DNA of 38,502 bases, from NCBI GenBank assembly GCA_949293265.1, contig CASFCK010000014.1, positions 1-38,502 on the forward strand, read 5' to 3'. The notes under the pieces were generated by a model. It was given only the letters and a program-made list of their open reading frames with translations. It searched no databases and had not been told where the DNA came from. Positions 7,570 through 15,920 of the stretch are shown here, piece by piece. Position 1 is the first letter of the stretch; each line of letters opens with the position of its first letter. The position numbers and the translations under genes were made by a program. The DNA comes from an uncultured bacterium. Lineage in GTDB: Bacteria > Bacillota_I > Bacilli_A > Acholeplasmatales > Anaeroplasmataceae.

Positions 7570-7594
7570 TTTATTTCCTCCTTCTTTCAATGAT

Positions 7595-7620
7595 GTGGTT
7601 AAACGGTTTTAACCTCCCAC
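7595..7620 (-). promoter_or_regulatory. Probable L1-binding mRNA site in the rplK leader
   Basis: This 26-nt twin of the element at 7090-7115 has the same ends (GTGGGAGG...ACCAC on the minus strand). The inner stem is GGTT/AACC instead of GGAA/TTCC. Both bases of each changed pair differ together, which supports a selected RNA structure. It lies in the 5' leader, downstream of the rplK promoter. Confidence 0.7.
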
Positions 7621-7645
7621 TGACGTACTAAATACGTGCTTTGTA

Positions 7646-7674
7646 ATTATAACAAATATCTATTCAATATGCAA
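7646..7674 (-). promoter_or_regulatory. Promoter for rplK-rplA-rplJ-rplL-ybxB
   Basis: On the minus strand, TTGCAT (7674-7669) is followed by 17 bases and TATAAT (7651-7646). It lies right after the terminator at 7702-7722, so the ribosomal genes form a separate transcript from rpmG-secE-nusG. Confidence 0.75.
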
Positions 7675-7701
7675 TATAAATTTTATTTTTCTAATAAAAA
7701 A

Positions 7702-7722
7702 TAGAGGGTGAATTACCCTCTA
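7702..7722 (-). terminator. Terminator after nusG transcript
   Basis: TAGAGGGT (7702-7709) pairs with ACCCTCTA (7715-7722), followed on the minus strand by a T6 run. It overlaps the 3' end of the 78-residue ORF. Confidence 0.85.
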
Positions 7723-7949
7723 GATTTCTTAAAGAAATTAAAACTAAAATATAAGATTAATACTATCAAGGCATATATTAATGATATATGAATAACCACC
7801 TGATCATTAATTATAGAATAAACTATATCAAATCTTTCATAGTTGTAAGTATTAGTTTCTATTAACGGTTTTATAATTTGACATATATCGCTAATCAAAA
7901 ACGCAAAAAATATTAGAACTATTAATTTCTTCTTAACTATATTAAGCAA
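7713..7949 (-). CDS. Small membrane protein overlapping the end of nusG
   Basis: The frame continues upstream over the last 65 bases of nusG, but a TTG start at 7949, behind AGGTTAG, gives 78 residues. Two hydrophobic segments (LIVLIFFAFLISDICQII and IHISLIYALIVLILYFSF) flank a polar loop and a basic C-terminus. No family is recognised. The start overlaps the nusG stop, so it would be translationally coupled. It ends inside the operon terminator. Cellular role unknown; real but small is the best reading. Confidence 0.45.
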   Translation of the reverse strand: MLNIVKKKLIVLIFFAFLISDICQIIKPLIETNTYNYERFDIVYSIINDQVVIHISLIYALIVLILYFSFNFFKKSRG

Positions 7950-8505
7950 TTTTTCTAACCTGGCCAAATTGTAATTCGCTTGGTGTTGCTCTACCAAACA
8001 TTTCAATCATAACTTCAACTTCTTCTTTTTCTAAATTAACTGCTGAAACAACACCGGTTTGACCAATAAAAGGTCCAGCTATTACTTCAACTTGGTCCCC
8101 TTCTTTGAAACTTGTTTTTTCAATTAAACCAATTTTTTCTAAGATTCTATTCATTTCATCTTGAGGAATTGGAACCGGTTTAGTACCATGACCAGATGAA
8201 CCTAAAAAGCCGGTTACTTTTGGTGTATTACGAATAATAAACCAAGTTGTATCATCGATTTCTTTTTCAACTTCCATTTCTAAGAAAATGTAACCTGGAT
8301 ATATTTTAGATACTTTTACTTTTTTATTTCCTTTTTTATCTACAGCTGGTTTACCATTTTTATCTAGAACCTCTTCTTCAATTTCTGGAGCTAATATTTG
8401 ATAAATTTTATTTGATAAACCCATTGAATCTTTTCTAGATTCTAAATCTTCTAAAACAGAATTTTCATATCCTGAATAAGTTTGAACTACATACCATCTT
8501 TTCAT
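7942..8505 (-). CDS. nusG: Transcription termination/antitermination factor NusG
   Basis: This 187-residue NusG has the NGN domain (WYVVQTYSGYENSVLEDLESR, then YPGYIFLEMEV and NTPKVTGFLGSS) and a C-terminal KOW domain (EGDQVEVIAGPFIGQTGVV). It binds RNA polymerase, affects pausing and Rho action, and links transcription to translation. It overlaps secE by one base (TAATG), a conserved pairing. An insert between the NGN strands (GKPAVDKKGNKKVKVSK) is rich in lysine and typical of low-GC relatives. Confidence 0.97.
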   Translation of the reverse strand: MKRWYVVQTYSGYENSVLEDLESRKDSMGLSNKIYQILAPEIEEEVLDKNGKPAVDKKGNKKVKVSKIYPGYIFLEMEVEKEIDDTTWFIIRNTPKVTGFLGSSGHGTKPVPIPQDEMNRILEKIGLIEKTSFKEGDQVEVIAGPFIGQTGVVSAVNLEKEEVEVMIEMFGRATPSELQFGQVRKIA

Positions 8506-8921
8506 TAGATATTCTCCATAATCTTTCCTAAAGCTGCTGTAATAAAATAATCATATAGAACAAATAACAAAGCTAAAATAATAACGAAAATAAATACTCT
8601 TAATACATTACCAAAGTATTTTAATCCTTTTAACCATGTAACTCTTTTTATCTCTGGAAATGCTGGTTTAAAAAATGGATAAACTGCATAAATTAAAGCT
8701 AAGCCACCAAATGCTACCATTAGCCATGCAAATATATTAGCGATTGGGCCAATTAAAAATGCATCTTCATTAATAGTTATTGTGTTAGTTAATATTAATG
8801 TACCTAAAACTAATACTAGTAAAGAAATTATAAAGAAAACGTAATTTTCCCAACGATAATCTTTAGATAAAATTTCTAATAACTTTGATTTTTTTTCAAC
8901 TTGTTTTTCCTTAATAGCCAT
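8505..8921 (-). CDS. secE: SecE preprotein translocase subunit, three-segment form
   Basis: The C-terminal half is canonical SecE: PEIKRVTWLKGLKYFGNVLR (the amphipathic helix and hinge) followed by a membrane segment (VFIFVIILALLFVLYDYFI). Two extra membrane segments (about 28-46 and 60-85) precede it. The 138-residue length therefore resembles the enterobacterial three-helix SecE more than the roughly 60-residue form of Bacillus. SecE stabilises SecY in the export channel. It lies between rpmG and nusG, as in Bacillus. Confidence 0.93.
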   Translation of the reverse strand: MAIKEKQVEKKSKLLEILSKDYRWENYVFFIISLLVLVLGTLILTNTITINEDAFLIGPIANIFAWLMVAFGGLALIYAVYPFFKPAFPEIKRVTWLKGLKYFGNVLRVFIFVIILALLFVLYDYFITAALGKIMENI

Positions 8922-8932
8922 ATAATCACCCT

Positions 8933-9082
8933 TTATTTTGTTTCTTTATGTATTGTATATTTATTGCATTTAGGACAAAATTTTTTAATCTCTAAACGCA
9001 CACCTTCTTTTTGTGGACTTTTTGTAGTAGTATAGTTTCTACTTAAACATTCTTCACAAATCAAAATAACTTTTTTTCGCAT
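8933..9082 (-). CDS. rpmG: 50S ribosomal protein L33
   Basis: This 49-residue L33 ([20 protein letters not shown]...[14 protein letters not shown]) keeps both CxxC pairs, so it is the zinc-binding type. It lies before secE, where Bacillus has rpmGB. AAGGTGG precedes the ATG. Confidence 0.93.
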   Translation of the reverse strand: MRKKVILICEECLSRNYTTTKSPQKEGVRLEIKKFCPKCNKYTIHKETK

Positions 9083-9114
9083 ATTAAAAAAACCACCTTA
9101 ACCGTGTCTATATA

Positions 9115-9143
9115 ATTCTACATTTTTTTAACTTATAAGTCAA
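9115..9143 (-). promoter_or_regulatory. Promoter for rpmG-secE-nusG
   Basis: On the minus strand, TTGACT (9143-9138), 17 bases, then TAGAAT (9120-9115). The -35 box lies inside the last codons of the sigma-factor gene, giving the secretion/NusG genes their own start. Confidence 0.7.
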
Positions 9144-9648
9144 ACTCTAATCTTAAGATTTCTTTAATTTTTTTCAAGTCACGATAGATTGTATATGGTT
9201 TTACACCTAGTTTGTTAGCTAAATCTTCAACTTTCGTGTTGTAATAATAGATTTCTTTATAAACCATTTTTAAATGTTCATCTTTAAAAACCGAACTATA
9301 TTCAATTACTCTTTCTTTAAAAACATTATCATCCTTTATTTCAACTGCTAACACATCGTGATAATTAGGTTTAATTTCTTTATAAAAACGCCATAATCGT
9401 CTTTGTAAAATTAAGTTAAAATATGACCAAAAGCTTTTATTATAACTGCTATCATATAATTTAAGAGCTTTATTTAGTAAAATCAATCCCTCTTGAACAC
9501 AATCGTCTAAATAAAAGCCCTTAAATCCACATTCACGAGCTTTTAAACGAATAAAAGCACTATATTTATGATACATAAGGTTGAGAGCTTTATAATTACC
9601 TTCTTTAATCAAATAGATTAATTCGTAATCATTCCACCCTAAATACAT
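9133..9648 (-). CDS. RNA polymerase sigma factor, SigH-position type
   Basis: This 171-residue sigma-70-type factor has region 2 (YELIYLIKEGNYKALNLMYH, then GFYLDDCVQEGLILLNKAL) and a C-terminal region 4 HTH (VEDLANKLGVKPYTIYRDLKKI). It sits between rlmB and rpmG, precisely where sigH (spo0H) lies in Bacillus. It is shorter and divergent. In Bacillus SigH governs the transition state and early sporulation; in a lineage without evident spore genes here the regulon is unknown. A strong AAGGAGATAA site precedes the ATG. Orthology rests on position plus domain pattern. Confidence 0.8.
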   Translation of the reverse strand: MYLGWNDYELIYLIKEGNYKALNLMYHKYSAFIRLKARECGFKGFYLDDCVQEGLILLNKALKLYDSSYNKSFWSYFNLILQRRLWRFYKEIKPNYHDVLAVEIKDDNVFKERVIEYSSVFKDEHLKMVYKEIYYYNTKVEDLANKLGVKPYTIYRDLKKIKEILRLEFDL

Positions 9649-9656
9649 TTATCTCC

Positions 9657-10343
9657 TTATTTTAACTTTTCCATTAAAATACCAGCCGAAACTGAAGCAT
9701 TTAGACTATTAACATGGCCATTCATACCTATACTAACAATATAATCAGACTCTTTTAATAAGGTTTTACTAATACCAAATCCTTCTGACCCTATTATTAA
9801 GGCTATATTTCTATCTAATGAGATATCAGTAATATTAGTATTACCAAAAGCTTCTGCACTTATAATCCAATACCCATTTTCTTTAAGTTGTTTTACTGCA
9901 TTTGCTAAACTATTAACATAACAAATAGGTACATATTCAATTGCGCCTGTTGAAACATGAGCTACAACTGAGGTAATAGGTACACTACGGTTATTACCTA
10001 AAATTATACCTTTAAAATTAAATGCATCAGCTGTTCTAATAATGGCTCCAAAGTTTTGCGGATCATTAAGTCCGTCTAATATTAAAATTCTCTTTTCACT
10101 TTCCTCACTAAAAAAATAGTCTAAAGAGTAGGTTTTATAATCTGCTCTTATTGCTCCTATCCCTTGATGATTATTACCAAATAAATTGTTTAAAGTTTGT
10201 TTATCCGTTATTTTATACTTTAAATTATGTTCATTTAATAAATCAATCATTTTTCTTTCTGTATTTAATACATAAATTTCTTTAAGAGGAGCCTTATTTA
10301 AAATAGCCTCTTTTAGTAAGTTTTTACCATAAATTTTAATCAT
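9657..10343 (-). CDS. rlmB: 23S rRNA 2'-O-methyltransferase, RlmB/TrmH family
   Basis: This 228-residue SPOUT methyltransferase has an N-terminal substrate-binding domain (IYGKNLLKEAILNKAPLKEIYV). The knotted domain carries the three TrmH motifs: NDPQNFGAIIRTADAF (93-108), IIGSEGFGIS (183-192) and SLNASVSAGI (213-222). N97, R103 and E187 match family positions. RlmB methylates G2251 in the 23S P loop. The Bacillus order mrnC-rlmB-(yacP)-sigH holds, except that yacP is absent and a P-type ATPase gene lies between mrnC and this gene. Confidence 0.9.
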   Translation of the reverse strand: MIKIYGKNLLKEAILNKAPLKEIYVLNTERKMIDLLNEHNLKYKITDKQTLNNLFGNNHQGIGAIRADYKTYSLDYFFSEESEKRILILDGLNDPQNFGAIIRTADAFNFKGIILGNNRSVPITSVVAHVSTGAIEYVPICYVNSLANAVKQLKENGYWIISAEAFGNTNITDISLDRNIALIIGSEGFGISKTLLKESDYIVSIGMNGHVNSLNASVSAGILMEKLK

Positions 10344-10393
10344 TTTATGCCACGCCTTTTCCGTATGAATTATAGCAAATATCTATAAATAAT

Positions 10394-10415
10394 AAAAGTG
10401 GTAAAAACCACTTTT
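10394..10415 (-). terminator. Terminator after the P-type ATPase gene
   Basis: AAAAGTGGT (10394-10402) pairs with ACCACTTTT (10407-10415) around AAAA. The A- and T-rich arms and the overlap with the ATPase stop fit an intrinsic terminator, so rlmB is probably transcribed partly on its own. Confidence 0.7.
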
Positions 10416-13400
10416 AAAATTTAGATAAAATGTTTTGAACACTTTTTATCGTTTGTTTACACCATGGTACACATCCAGTTAATATTTTAATGATTGGAGC
10501 TGAACCTAAACATAGTGTTAATAAAATCAAGATAGCAGGGATTGATAGTTTTTGAACTATACCACCTTTTTGAATACTGTAATCTGCTTTATAATCAGTT
10601 TTAAAATCGTTGATAGTTAAATAACCATCTTCAGTAACATTTAAATTAGTTGATGAGTCACCACCAATTGTTAAGGCTTCATAAGAAGTGTATTTACCAT
10701 CAATAATATATCTTCCGGCAGTTGTTGTTGAGATTTGGGGAATGATAATTGGAATATTTGTAGTTATATGATTATCAGCATCAACATTATAAAAATTATA
10801 GTAGTTACCGTTTGATTTAATCTTTTTATCGGCATAATTTAAAGTTGTTCTTTCATATTCAATTAAATCCCCTAGGTTAGTTTCCCCTAAACTAGTTAAG
10901 GTTACGTTTGTACCATTTTCATATTTAACTGCTTGTGCATCAATAACAATATGATTATCTACCGAATATGAAATGCTTGGCATTGCTACTGTTAAGTTAT
11001 ATTTTTGACCATCAGTTGTTGTATAAGAATAGATTTCACCATTTATTACAACATTTAAATTTTCATCTAAACTTATAGTTTTTATTTCTCCATCATTCCA
11101 TTTATAAATAGCATTATTTTCATTACCATCAATTACTAAATAACCAGCACTGTTAAGCGTTATTTGCGGTAATATTGAATAATCAGGTTGATTAGGAATT
11201 TCTCTTTCTTCACCATTATCACCAACACTATAAATTGTAACTTTACCATCACTAGCAATTTTCAATTTAATTCTAGATATATCATCGGTGAACTTTAATG
11301 CTTCTGTTAAATAACCACCAGCATATAGATTATTATTTGAATCAATTGATAGTTCTGGGTTTTTAATCACATAAGGCTCATCGTCTTTATTAACCACATT
11401 CCAACCTTGACCTGAATTGATTGCTAAATTACCATTTTCTGATCTTGTGTTTAAATATTGATAATTTGCTGTAGCTTTAGTATCATAAACCACACCATCT
11501 AAAACAAAATTATAATCCTCAGAAATCGCAATGGAAGGTGTACTATCTAATCGTGTTATTTCTACCGTATCGGAATTATATTCCATAAAGGCAAAAATTG
11601 GCCTAATTTCAAATAAACTTGGTAAGAAAATAATACATAAAACAAACAATGTATAAGATGTGCCGCAAATTATTTTACGTAATCTGTTAAATGGACGACA
11701 TACCTTAAATAAAACCATTAAACAGGTATTAGTCGCAACAATAATTATTATCGTTGATGACGTCATAAAATCATAATTTAAATATTCAACTAGTTTGAAG
11801 GTTAGCATAGAACATATCAAGATCGTTATCGCACCAGGTAATGCGCCTTTTAATATGTTTGGCAAGAACTTACTGTCAACCTCATTATTATTAGGTTCTA
11901 ATACTAAGAAGAATGATGGTATACCTACAACAAAGAAATCAATAATTGATAATTGGACTGTACTAATCGGATATATACCACTACTATTTAAAGCTTGAAT
12001 AGCTAATAAAAAGCTAAATATTGTTTTAGTCAAGAATAAACATGCTACTCTTGAAACATTATTAATAACTCTTCTACCTTCAGCTACAACCTTAGGCATA
12101 GAGCTAAAGTTAGAATCAATTAAAACTAAGTGACTAGCATTACGAGCCGCTTCACTACCAGAAGCCATCGCAATCGAACAATCTGCTTCTCTTAAAGCTA
12201 AAATATCATTAACACCATCACCTGTCATAGCTACAGTCTTACCAGCTTCTTTTAAAGCTCTAACTAGAATTCGTTTTTGATCTGGTGAAACCCTGCCAAA
12301 TACAGTATATCTTGTGGCCGCTCTAACTACATCTTCATCAGACATACCATCTAAAGATATACATTCACTTGCATTAGCTATACCGGCTCTTTCACTTATC
12401 TTAGCAACTGTAAGTGGATTATCACCAGATATTACTTTTACTTCAACTCCACTAGATTTGAAATAATTAATTGTTTCTACCGCATCTGGTCTAATATTAT
12501 CTTCAATTAAAATCGTCGCTACTAAGCTGATTTCTCCTTCTGGTAGATTACCGTTTTCAATATAGCCTTCTTTATGAGCTAAGGCTAAAACTCTATAACC
12601 ACGTTTAGAATAATCATCTATTTCTTTCTTATATATTTCAAAATCATCTTTTAAAACAAATTCAGGTGCTCCCATTATAAAGGTACCATAGCGTTCAAAA
12701 CTAACAGCATTATATTTCCTTTGACTTGAGAAATGAATTAAAGAATGATATTTAATTTTTTTATTAGACCCAAATTTTTCTTCTAAAGCTTTTTGCGTTA
12801 AATTATTCTCTTTTAAAGCATTTAGCATACCATTAATAACTGCTTTAGTAGTTATGCCAAAATTATTACCATATTCTACAACATCTTTAACTGACATTGT
12901 ACCATCAGTTATTGTTCCGGTTTTATCTAAACATAAAACATTAACTCTAGCTAGCATTTCAATACAGTATAATTCTTGAACCATAACTTTATTTTGAGCT
13001 AATCTTATAACCCCAACTGCTAAAGCTACTGATGACAATAACATAAGTCCTGATGGAATCATACCTACCATAGCACCTGCAGTTTTTCTAATCGATGTTA
13101 CATAATCAACACCATTTTGAATATATTGCATGTAGAATAGAGTTAAACCTATAGGAATGATGATACATGCCATAATTAAAATGATAACATTTAAAGATTT
13201 TAACAAGTCAGATTTTGGCTTTTTATATAATTTAGCTTCTCCTGATAAACGTGATATATAATTGTCTTTACCTACTTTATTTACTCTAGCTTTACAATTA
13301 CCACTAATGATAAATGAACCACTATATAAGGTATCACCAGGCTTTTTAACAATTGCATCACTTTCTCCAGTTAATAAGCTTTCATTAACCTCGGCACTGC

Positions 13401-14181
13401 CTTCAAGTAAAATAGCATCAGAAGGAATTTGTTTACCAGCTTCTAATACTAAAATGTCATCTAAAACAACTTCATTAACTGCTACTTCACTTCTAACACC
13501 ATTTCTAATAACAAAAGCTGTAGGTGCTTGCATTAAAGATAGCTTATCTATGATGTTTTTAGCTTTAATTTCTTGAATAATACCGATAATAATATTAGCA
13601 CTAACAATTACTACAAAGAATAAATCAGTAAAAGCTTTTACCGAAATTAAGATACCGGCAATAGTAAACGTCAAAATATTAAAGAAGGTTATTAAGTTAG
13701 AAAAAATAATCTTCTTAATTGATTTAGTTGAACCTACTTTTACATTATTAGTTAAACCTTGACTCTTACGTTTTTCAATATCATTATCAGTTAAACCAAC
13801 TTTAGGATTAGGATTATAACGCTTAAGTTCTAATTCATCATCCTTTTTTTGCCTTTTTTCGGCTTTAGCTTTGTTTTGTTTTTGCCGTTTAAGAATGAAT
13901 TTTTCTAAGCTACTAGATATTCTTTCTTCCTGTTTTGGCTCAGAAGATGGTTTTTCTTCAATTGTTGTAACAACTTCTTCTTTAGCTTTTTCTTCAGGTT
14001 TTTCATCTATATTCTCTTTTTCAGGAGTTGTTTTTTCATTAACTTTATTCTTTTTAATAGGCTTTTCTAAATCTAATACAGGTTTTTCTTCTTGAATTAT
14101 TGCTTCTAACTCTTCTAAAACCGGCTTTTTTCGAGTTTTCTTTTTAGGTTTATCTTCAACTATGAATTCATCTTTTGCCAT
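10414..14181 (-). CDS. P-type cation ATPase with large extracytoplasmic repeat domain
   Basis: At 1255 residues it is much longer than usual for P-type ATPases (about 800-900). Residues 1-118 are a Lys/Glu-rich tail. The core has TGES (271-274), the M4 motif GMIPSGLMLL (P376), phosphorylation site DKTGT (D419) and hinge GDGVND (654-659). The GMIPSGL motif and following ALAVGVIRL match the CtpE-like branch, members of which import calcium; the ion here is inferred. Between a membrane segment ending near 860 and the last one (1211-1228), about 340 residues form six or seven short beta repeats (P-x-I/L-x...IDGxxY). They are predicted to lie outside the cell. It overlaps mrnC by one base. Confidence 0.85.
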   Translation of the reverse strand: MAKDEFIVEDKPKKKTRKKPVLEELEAIIQEEKPVLDLEKPIKKNKVNEKTTPEKENIDEKPEEKAKEEVVTTIEEKPSSEPKQEERISSSLEKFILKRQKQNKAKAEKRQKKDDELELKRYNPNPKVGLTDNDIEKRKSQGLTNNVKVGSTKSIKKIIFSNLITFFNILTFTIAGILISVKAFTDLFFVVIVSANIIIGIIQEIKAKNIIDKLSLMQAPTAFVIRNGVRSEVAVNEVVLDDILVLEAGKQIPSDAILLEGSAEVNESLLTGESDAIVKKPGDTLYSGSFIISGNCKARVNKVGKDNYISRLSGEAKLYKKPKSDLLKSLNVIILIMACIIIPIGLTLFYMQYIQNGVDYVTSIRKTAGAMVGMIPSGLMLLSSVALAVGVIRLAQNKVMVQELYCIEMLARVNVLCLDKTGTITDGTMSVKDVVEYGNNFGITTKAVINGMLNALKENNLTQKALEEKFGSNKKIKYHSLIHFSSQRKYNAVSFERYGTFIMGAPEFVLKDDFEIYKKEIDDYSKRGYRVLALAHKEGYIENGNLPEGEISLVATILIEDNIRPDAVETINYFKSSGVEVKVISGDNPLTVAKISERAGIANASECISLDGMSDEDVVRAATRYTVFGRVSPDQKRILVRALKEAGKTVAMTGDGVNDILALREADCSIAMASGSEAARNASHLVLIDSNFSSMPKVVAEGRRVINNVSRVACLFLTKTIFSFLLAIQALNSSGIYPISTVQLSIIDFFVVGIPSFFLVLEPNNNEVDSKFLPNILKGALPGAITILICSMLTFKLVEYLNYDFMTSSTIIIIVATNTCLMVLFKVCRPFNRLRKIICGTSYTLFVLCIIFLPSLFEIRPIFAFMEYNSDTVEITRLDSTPSIAISEDYNFVLDGVVYDTKATANYQYLNTRSENGNLAINSGQGWNVVNKDDEPYVIKNPELSIDSNNNLYAGGYLTEALKFTDDISRIKLKIASDGKVTIYSVGDNGEEREIPNQPDYSILPQITLNSAGYLVIDGNENNAIYKWNDGEIKTISLDENLNVVINGEIYSYTTTDGQKYNLTVAMPSISYSVDNHIVIDAQAVKYENGTNVTLTSLGETNLGDLIEYERTTLNYADKKIKSNGNYYNFYNVDADNHITTNIPIIIPQISTTTAGRYIIDGKYTSYEALTIGGDSSTNLNVTEDGYLTINDFKTDYKADYSIQKGGIVQKLSIPAILILLTLCLGSAPIIKILTGCVPWCKQTIKSVQNILSKF

Positions 14182-14552
14182 TATACTAACTCCTTAACTA
14201 AATTTATAATTTCTGCTAATCTATCTAACTTTTTTTCTAAATACAGGTAACCAATTAAAGCTTCAAAACCTGTAGCCGCATGATATTCATCTAAATTTTT
14301 ATGAACTGTATGAATTTTAGCATTACGACCTTTTAGAAAAATATTTACTTCATCTTCACTTAAATAATTGTTTTCTATTAAATAATTAATATATTTAGCC
14401 TCAGCTTTATTGCTTACTTTTGGTACTACGTATTGATGAAGATTTTTTACTTTAACTAAGCCTTTTTCTAAAGCATAATTGCGCATATAAACTTCGAATA
14501 TAGCGTCGCCAACATAAGCTAAAGTTAAGCCGTTATATAAATTAGGACTCAT
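14181..14552 (-). CDS. mrnC: Mini-ribonuclease III
   Basis: This 123-residue single-domain RNase III lacks a dsRNA-binding domain, as Mini-III does. LAYVGDAIFEVYMRNYAL contains catalytic D16, and ATGFEALIGYLYL carries the second acidic site E97. Mini-III trims the ends of 23S rRNA precursor. It starts one base after the cysS stop, the conserved Firmicutes order cysS-mrnC-rlmB, and overlaps the ATPase start at its own stop. Confidence 0.93.
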   Translation of the reverse strand: MSPNLYNGLTLAYVGDAIFEVYMRNYALEKGLVKVKNLHQYVVPKVSNKAEAKYINYLIENNYLSEDEVNIFLKGRNAKIHTVHKNLDEYHAATGFEALIGYLYLEKKLDRLAEIINLVKELV

Positions 14553-15878
14553 CTATAATATTCCTTTTTCTAATAATACATTTCTCCATTTATCAGCGGC
14601 CTCAAAGTCTTTATTGTTACGAGCATCTTGCCATGATAAATAAATGTTTTTAGCATCTTCGTCTAACTCTTTTACATTAAAATCAATACCAAAAACATTA
14701 ATGATAGTTATAAATGTATTTAGTTTAATATTTAATGTAGCATAGTCTTTATTTCTAAATAATTGATTGATATTTTTCACAAGCTCATCTAATAGAGTTT
14801 GAACATTTTGAACATTAAAATCATCATCCATATATGATTTAAATGTCGATATTATGCTTTCATCTATTTCTTTATTAGTTAAATCATTAGCTTGTAAATA
14901 GTAAAAAGCTTGTTTATATGCTCTTTGCCATTTTTCATATATAGCTTTATATTGTTCAAACAATTCATCTTGATAATTAATATTAGCTCGGTAAGGTGAA
15001 AATAACAAAATTAAACGTAAAACCATTATTTTTTCTAATGTATCAAAATCTTTAACAAAAATGTAATTACCTAGTGATTTTGACATTTTAACACCTTTTA
15101 AATCAACTCGGCCAACATGTAAAAAACTCTTAGCTAGATAAGTATTATATAAAGCTTCACATTGACAAATTTCATTTTCATGATGTGGAAATTTTAAATC
15201 CATACCTCCGCCATGAATATCGATTAAACTACCAAATAATTTATGAATCATAACTACACATTCTGTATGCCAGCCTGGTCTTCCTTCCCCAAATGGGCTT
15301 GACCATTTTATTCCTGTACTAGTTTTTTTCCATAATGTGAAATCTAAAGGGTTTTCTTTTTTATCTACGACTTCAACGCGGGCACCTTCATTTAATTCTT
15401 TTTGATCTTGATTTGACAAAATACCATAATCATTTATTTTAGCAATTCTAAAATAAACATCACCATCAACATTATAGGCATATCCTTTGGCAATTAAATC
15501 TTCAATAAAATTAATCATATCAGGAATATATTCTGTAGCATGAGGAATATAATCAGGACGTAAAGAATTCAGTCTATCTGTGTCATTAAAATAAGCTTTC
15601 TCATAGTAAGTGGCTATTTCTTTTTCTGTTTTACCTAATTCTTCCGCCTTGTTTATTATTTTATCATCAATATCAGTAATATTAGAAGCGAATTTCACAT
15701 TATATCCACAAAATATTAAATATCTTCTTACTAAATCATAAAACACTACTGGTCTAGCATTACCAATATGGATGTAGTTATAAACCGTTGGGCCACAAAC
15801 ATATATATTTACTTCTTTTTCCTTTAGAGGAACAAAATCTTCAATTTTATTAGTTAATGAATTGTAAAAGCGTAACAT
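14553..15878 (-). CDS. cysS: Cysteinyl-tRNA synthetase
   Basis: This 441-residue class I synthetase charges tRNA-Cys. The HIGH motif is HIGN (37-40) and the KMSKS motif lies at 264-268. The active-site zinc ligands C28, C207, H232 and E236 are all present. The C-terminal DALR/anticodon region is slightly shorter than in Bacillus. A good AAAGGAGGACAT ribosome site precedes the ATG. Many Firmicutes regulate cysS with a T-box, but only about 40 bases separate it from the upstream terminator, so none is present. Confidence 0.96.
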   Translation of the reverse strand: MLRFYNSLTNKIEDFVPLKEKEVNIYVCGPTVYNYIHIGNARPVVFYDLVRRYLIFCGYNVKFASNITDIDDKIINKAEELGKTEKEIATYYEKAYFNDTDRLNSLRPDYIPHATEYIPDMINFIEDLIAKGYAYNVDGDVYFRIAKINDYGILSNQDQKELNEGARVEVVDKKENPLDFTLWKKTSTGIKWSSPFGEGRPGWHTECVVMIHKLFGSLIDIHGGGMDLKFPHHENEICQCEALYNTYLAKSFLHVGRVDLKGVKMSKSLGNYIFVKDFDTLEKIMVLRLILLFSPYRANINYQDELFEQYKAIYEKWQRAYKQAFYYLQANDLTNKEIDESIISTFKSYMDDDFNVQNVQTLLDELVKNINQLFRNKDYATLNIKLNTFITIINVFGIDFNVKELDEDAKNIYLSWQDARNNKDFEAADKWRNVLLEKGIL

Positions 15879-15897
15879 ATGTCCTCCTTTTAGTTTA

Positions 15898-15918
15898 AAA
15901 AGGAGCCAAGCTCCTTTT
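15898..15918 (-). terminator. Terminator of the GLUG lipoprotein gene
   Basis: AAAAGGAGC (15898-15906) pairs with GCTCCTTTT (15910-15918) around CAA. The minus-strand T run follows. It stands right before the cysS ribosome site. Confidence 0.8.
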
Positions 15919-15920
15919 AA

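Noticed and set aside
7570-7590. Upstream ATG start for L11 (MKEGGNK...)
   Set aside because: The AGGAGG ribosome site lies inside those codons, so the ATG at 7569 is the real start.
15879-15920. Possible T-box before cysS
   Set aside because: Only about 40 bases are available, and they hold the upstream terminator and the ribosome site.
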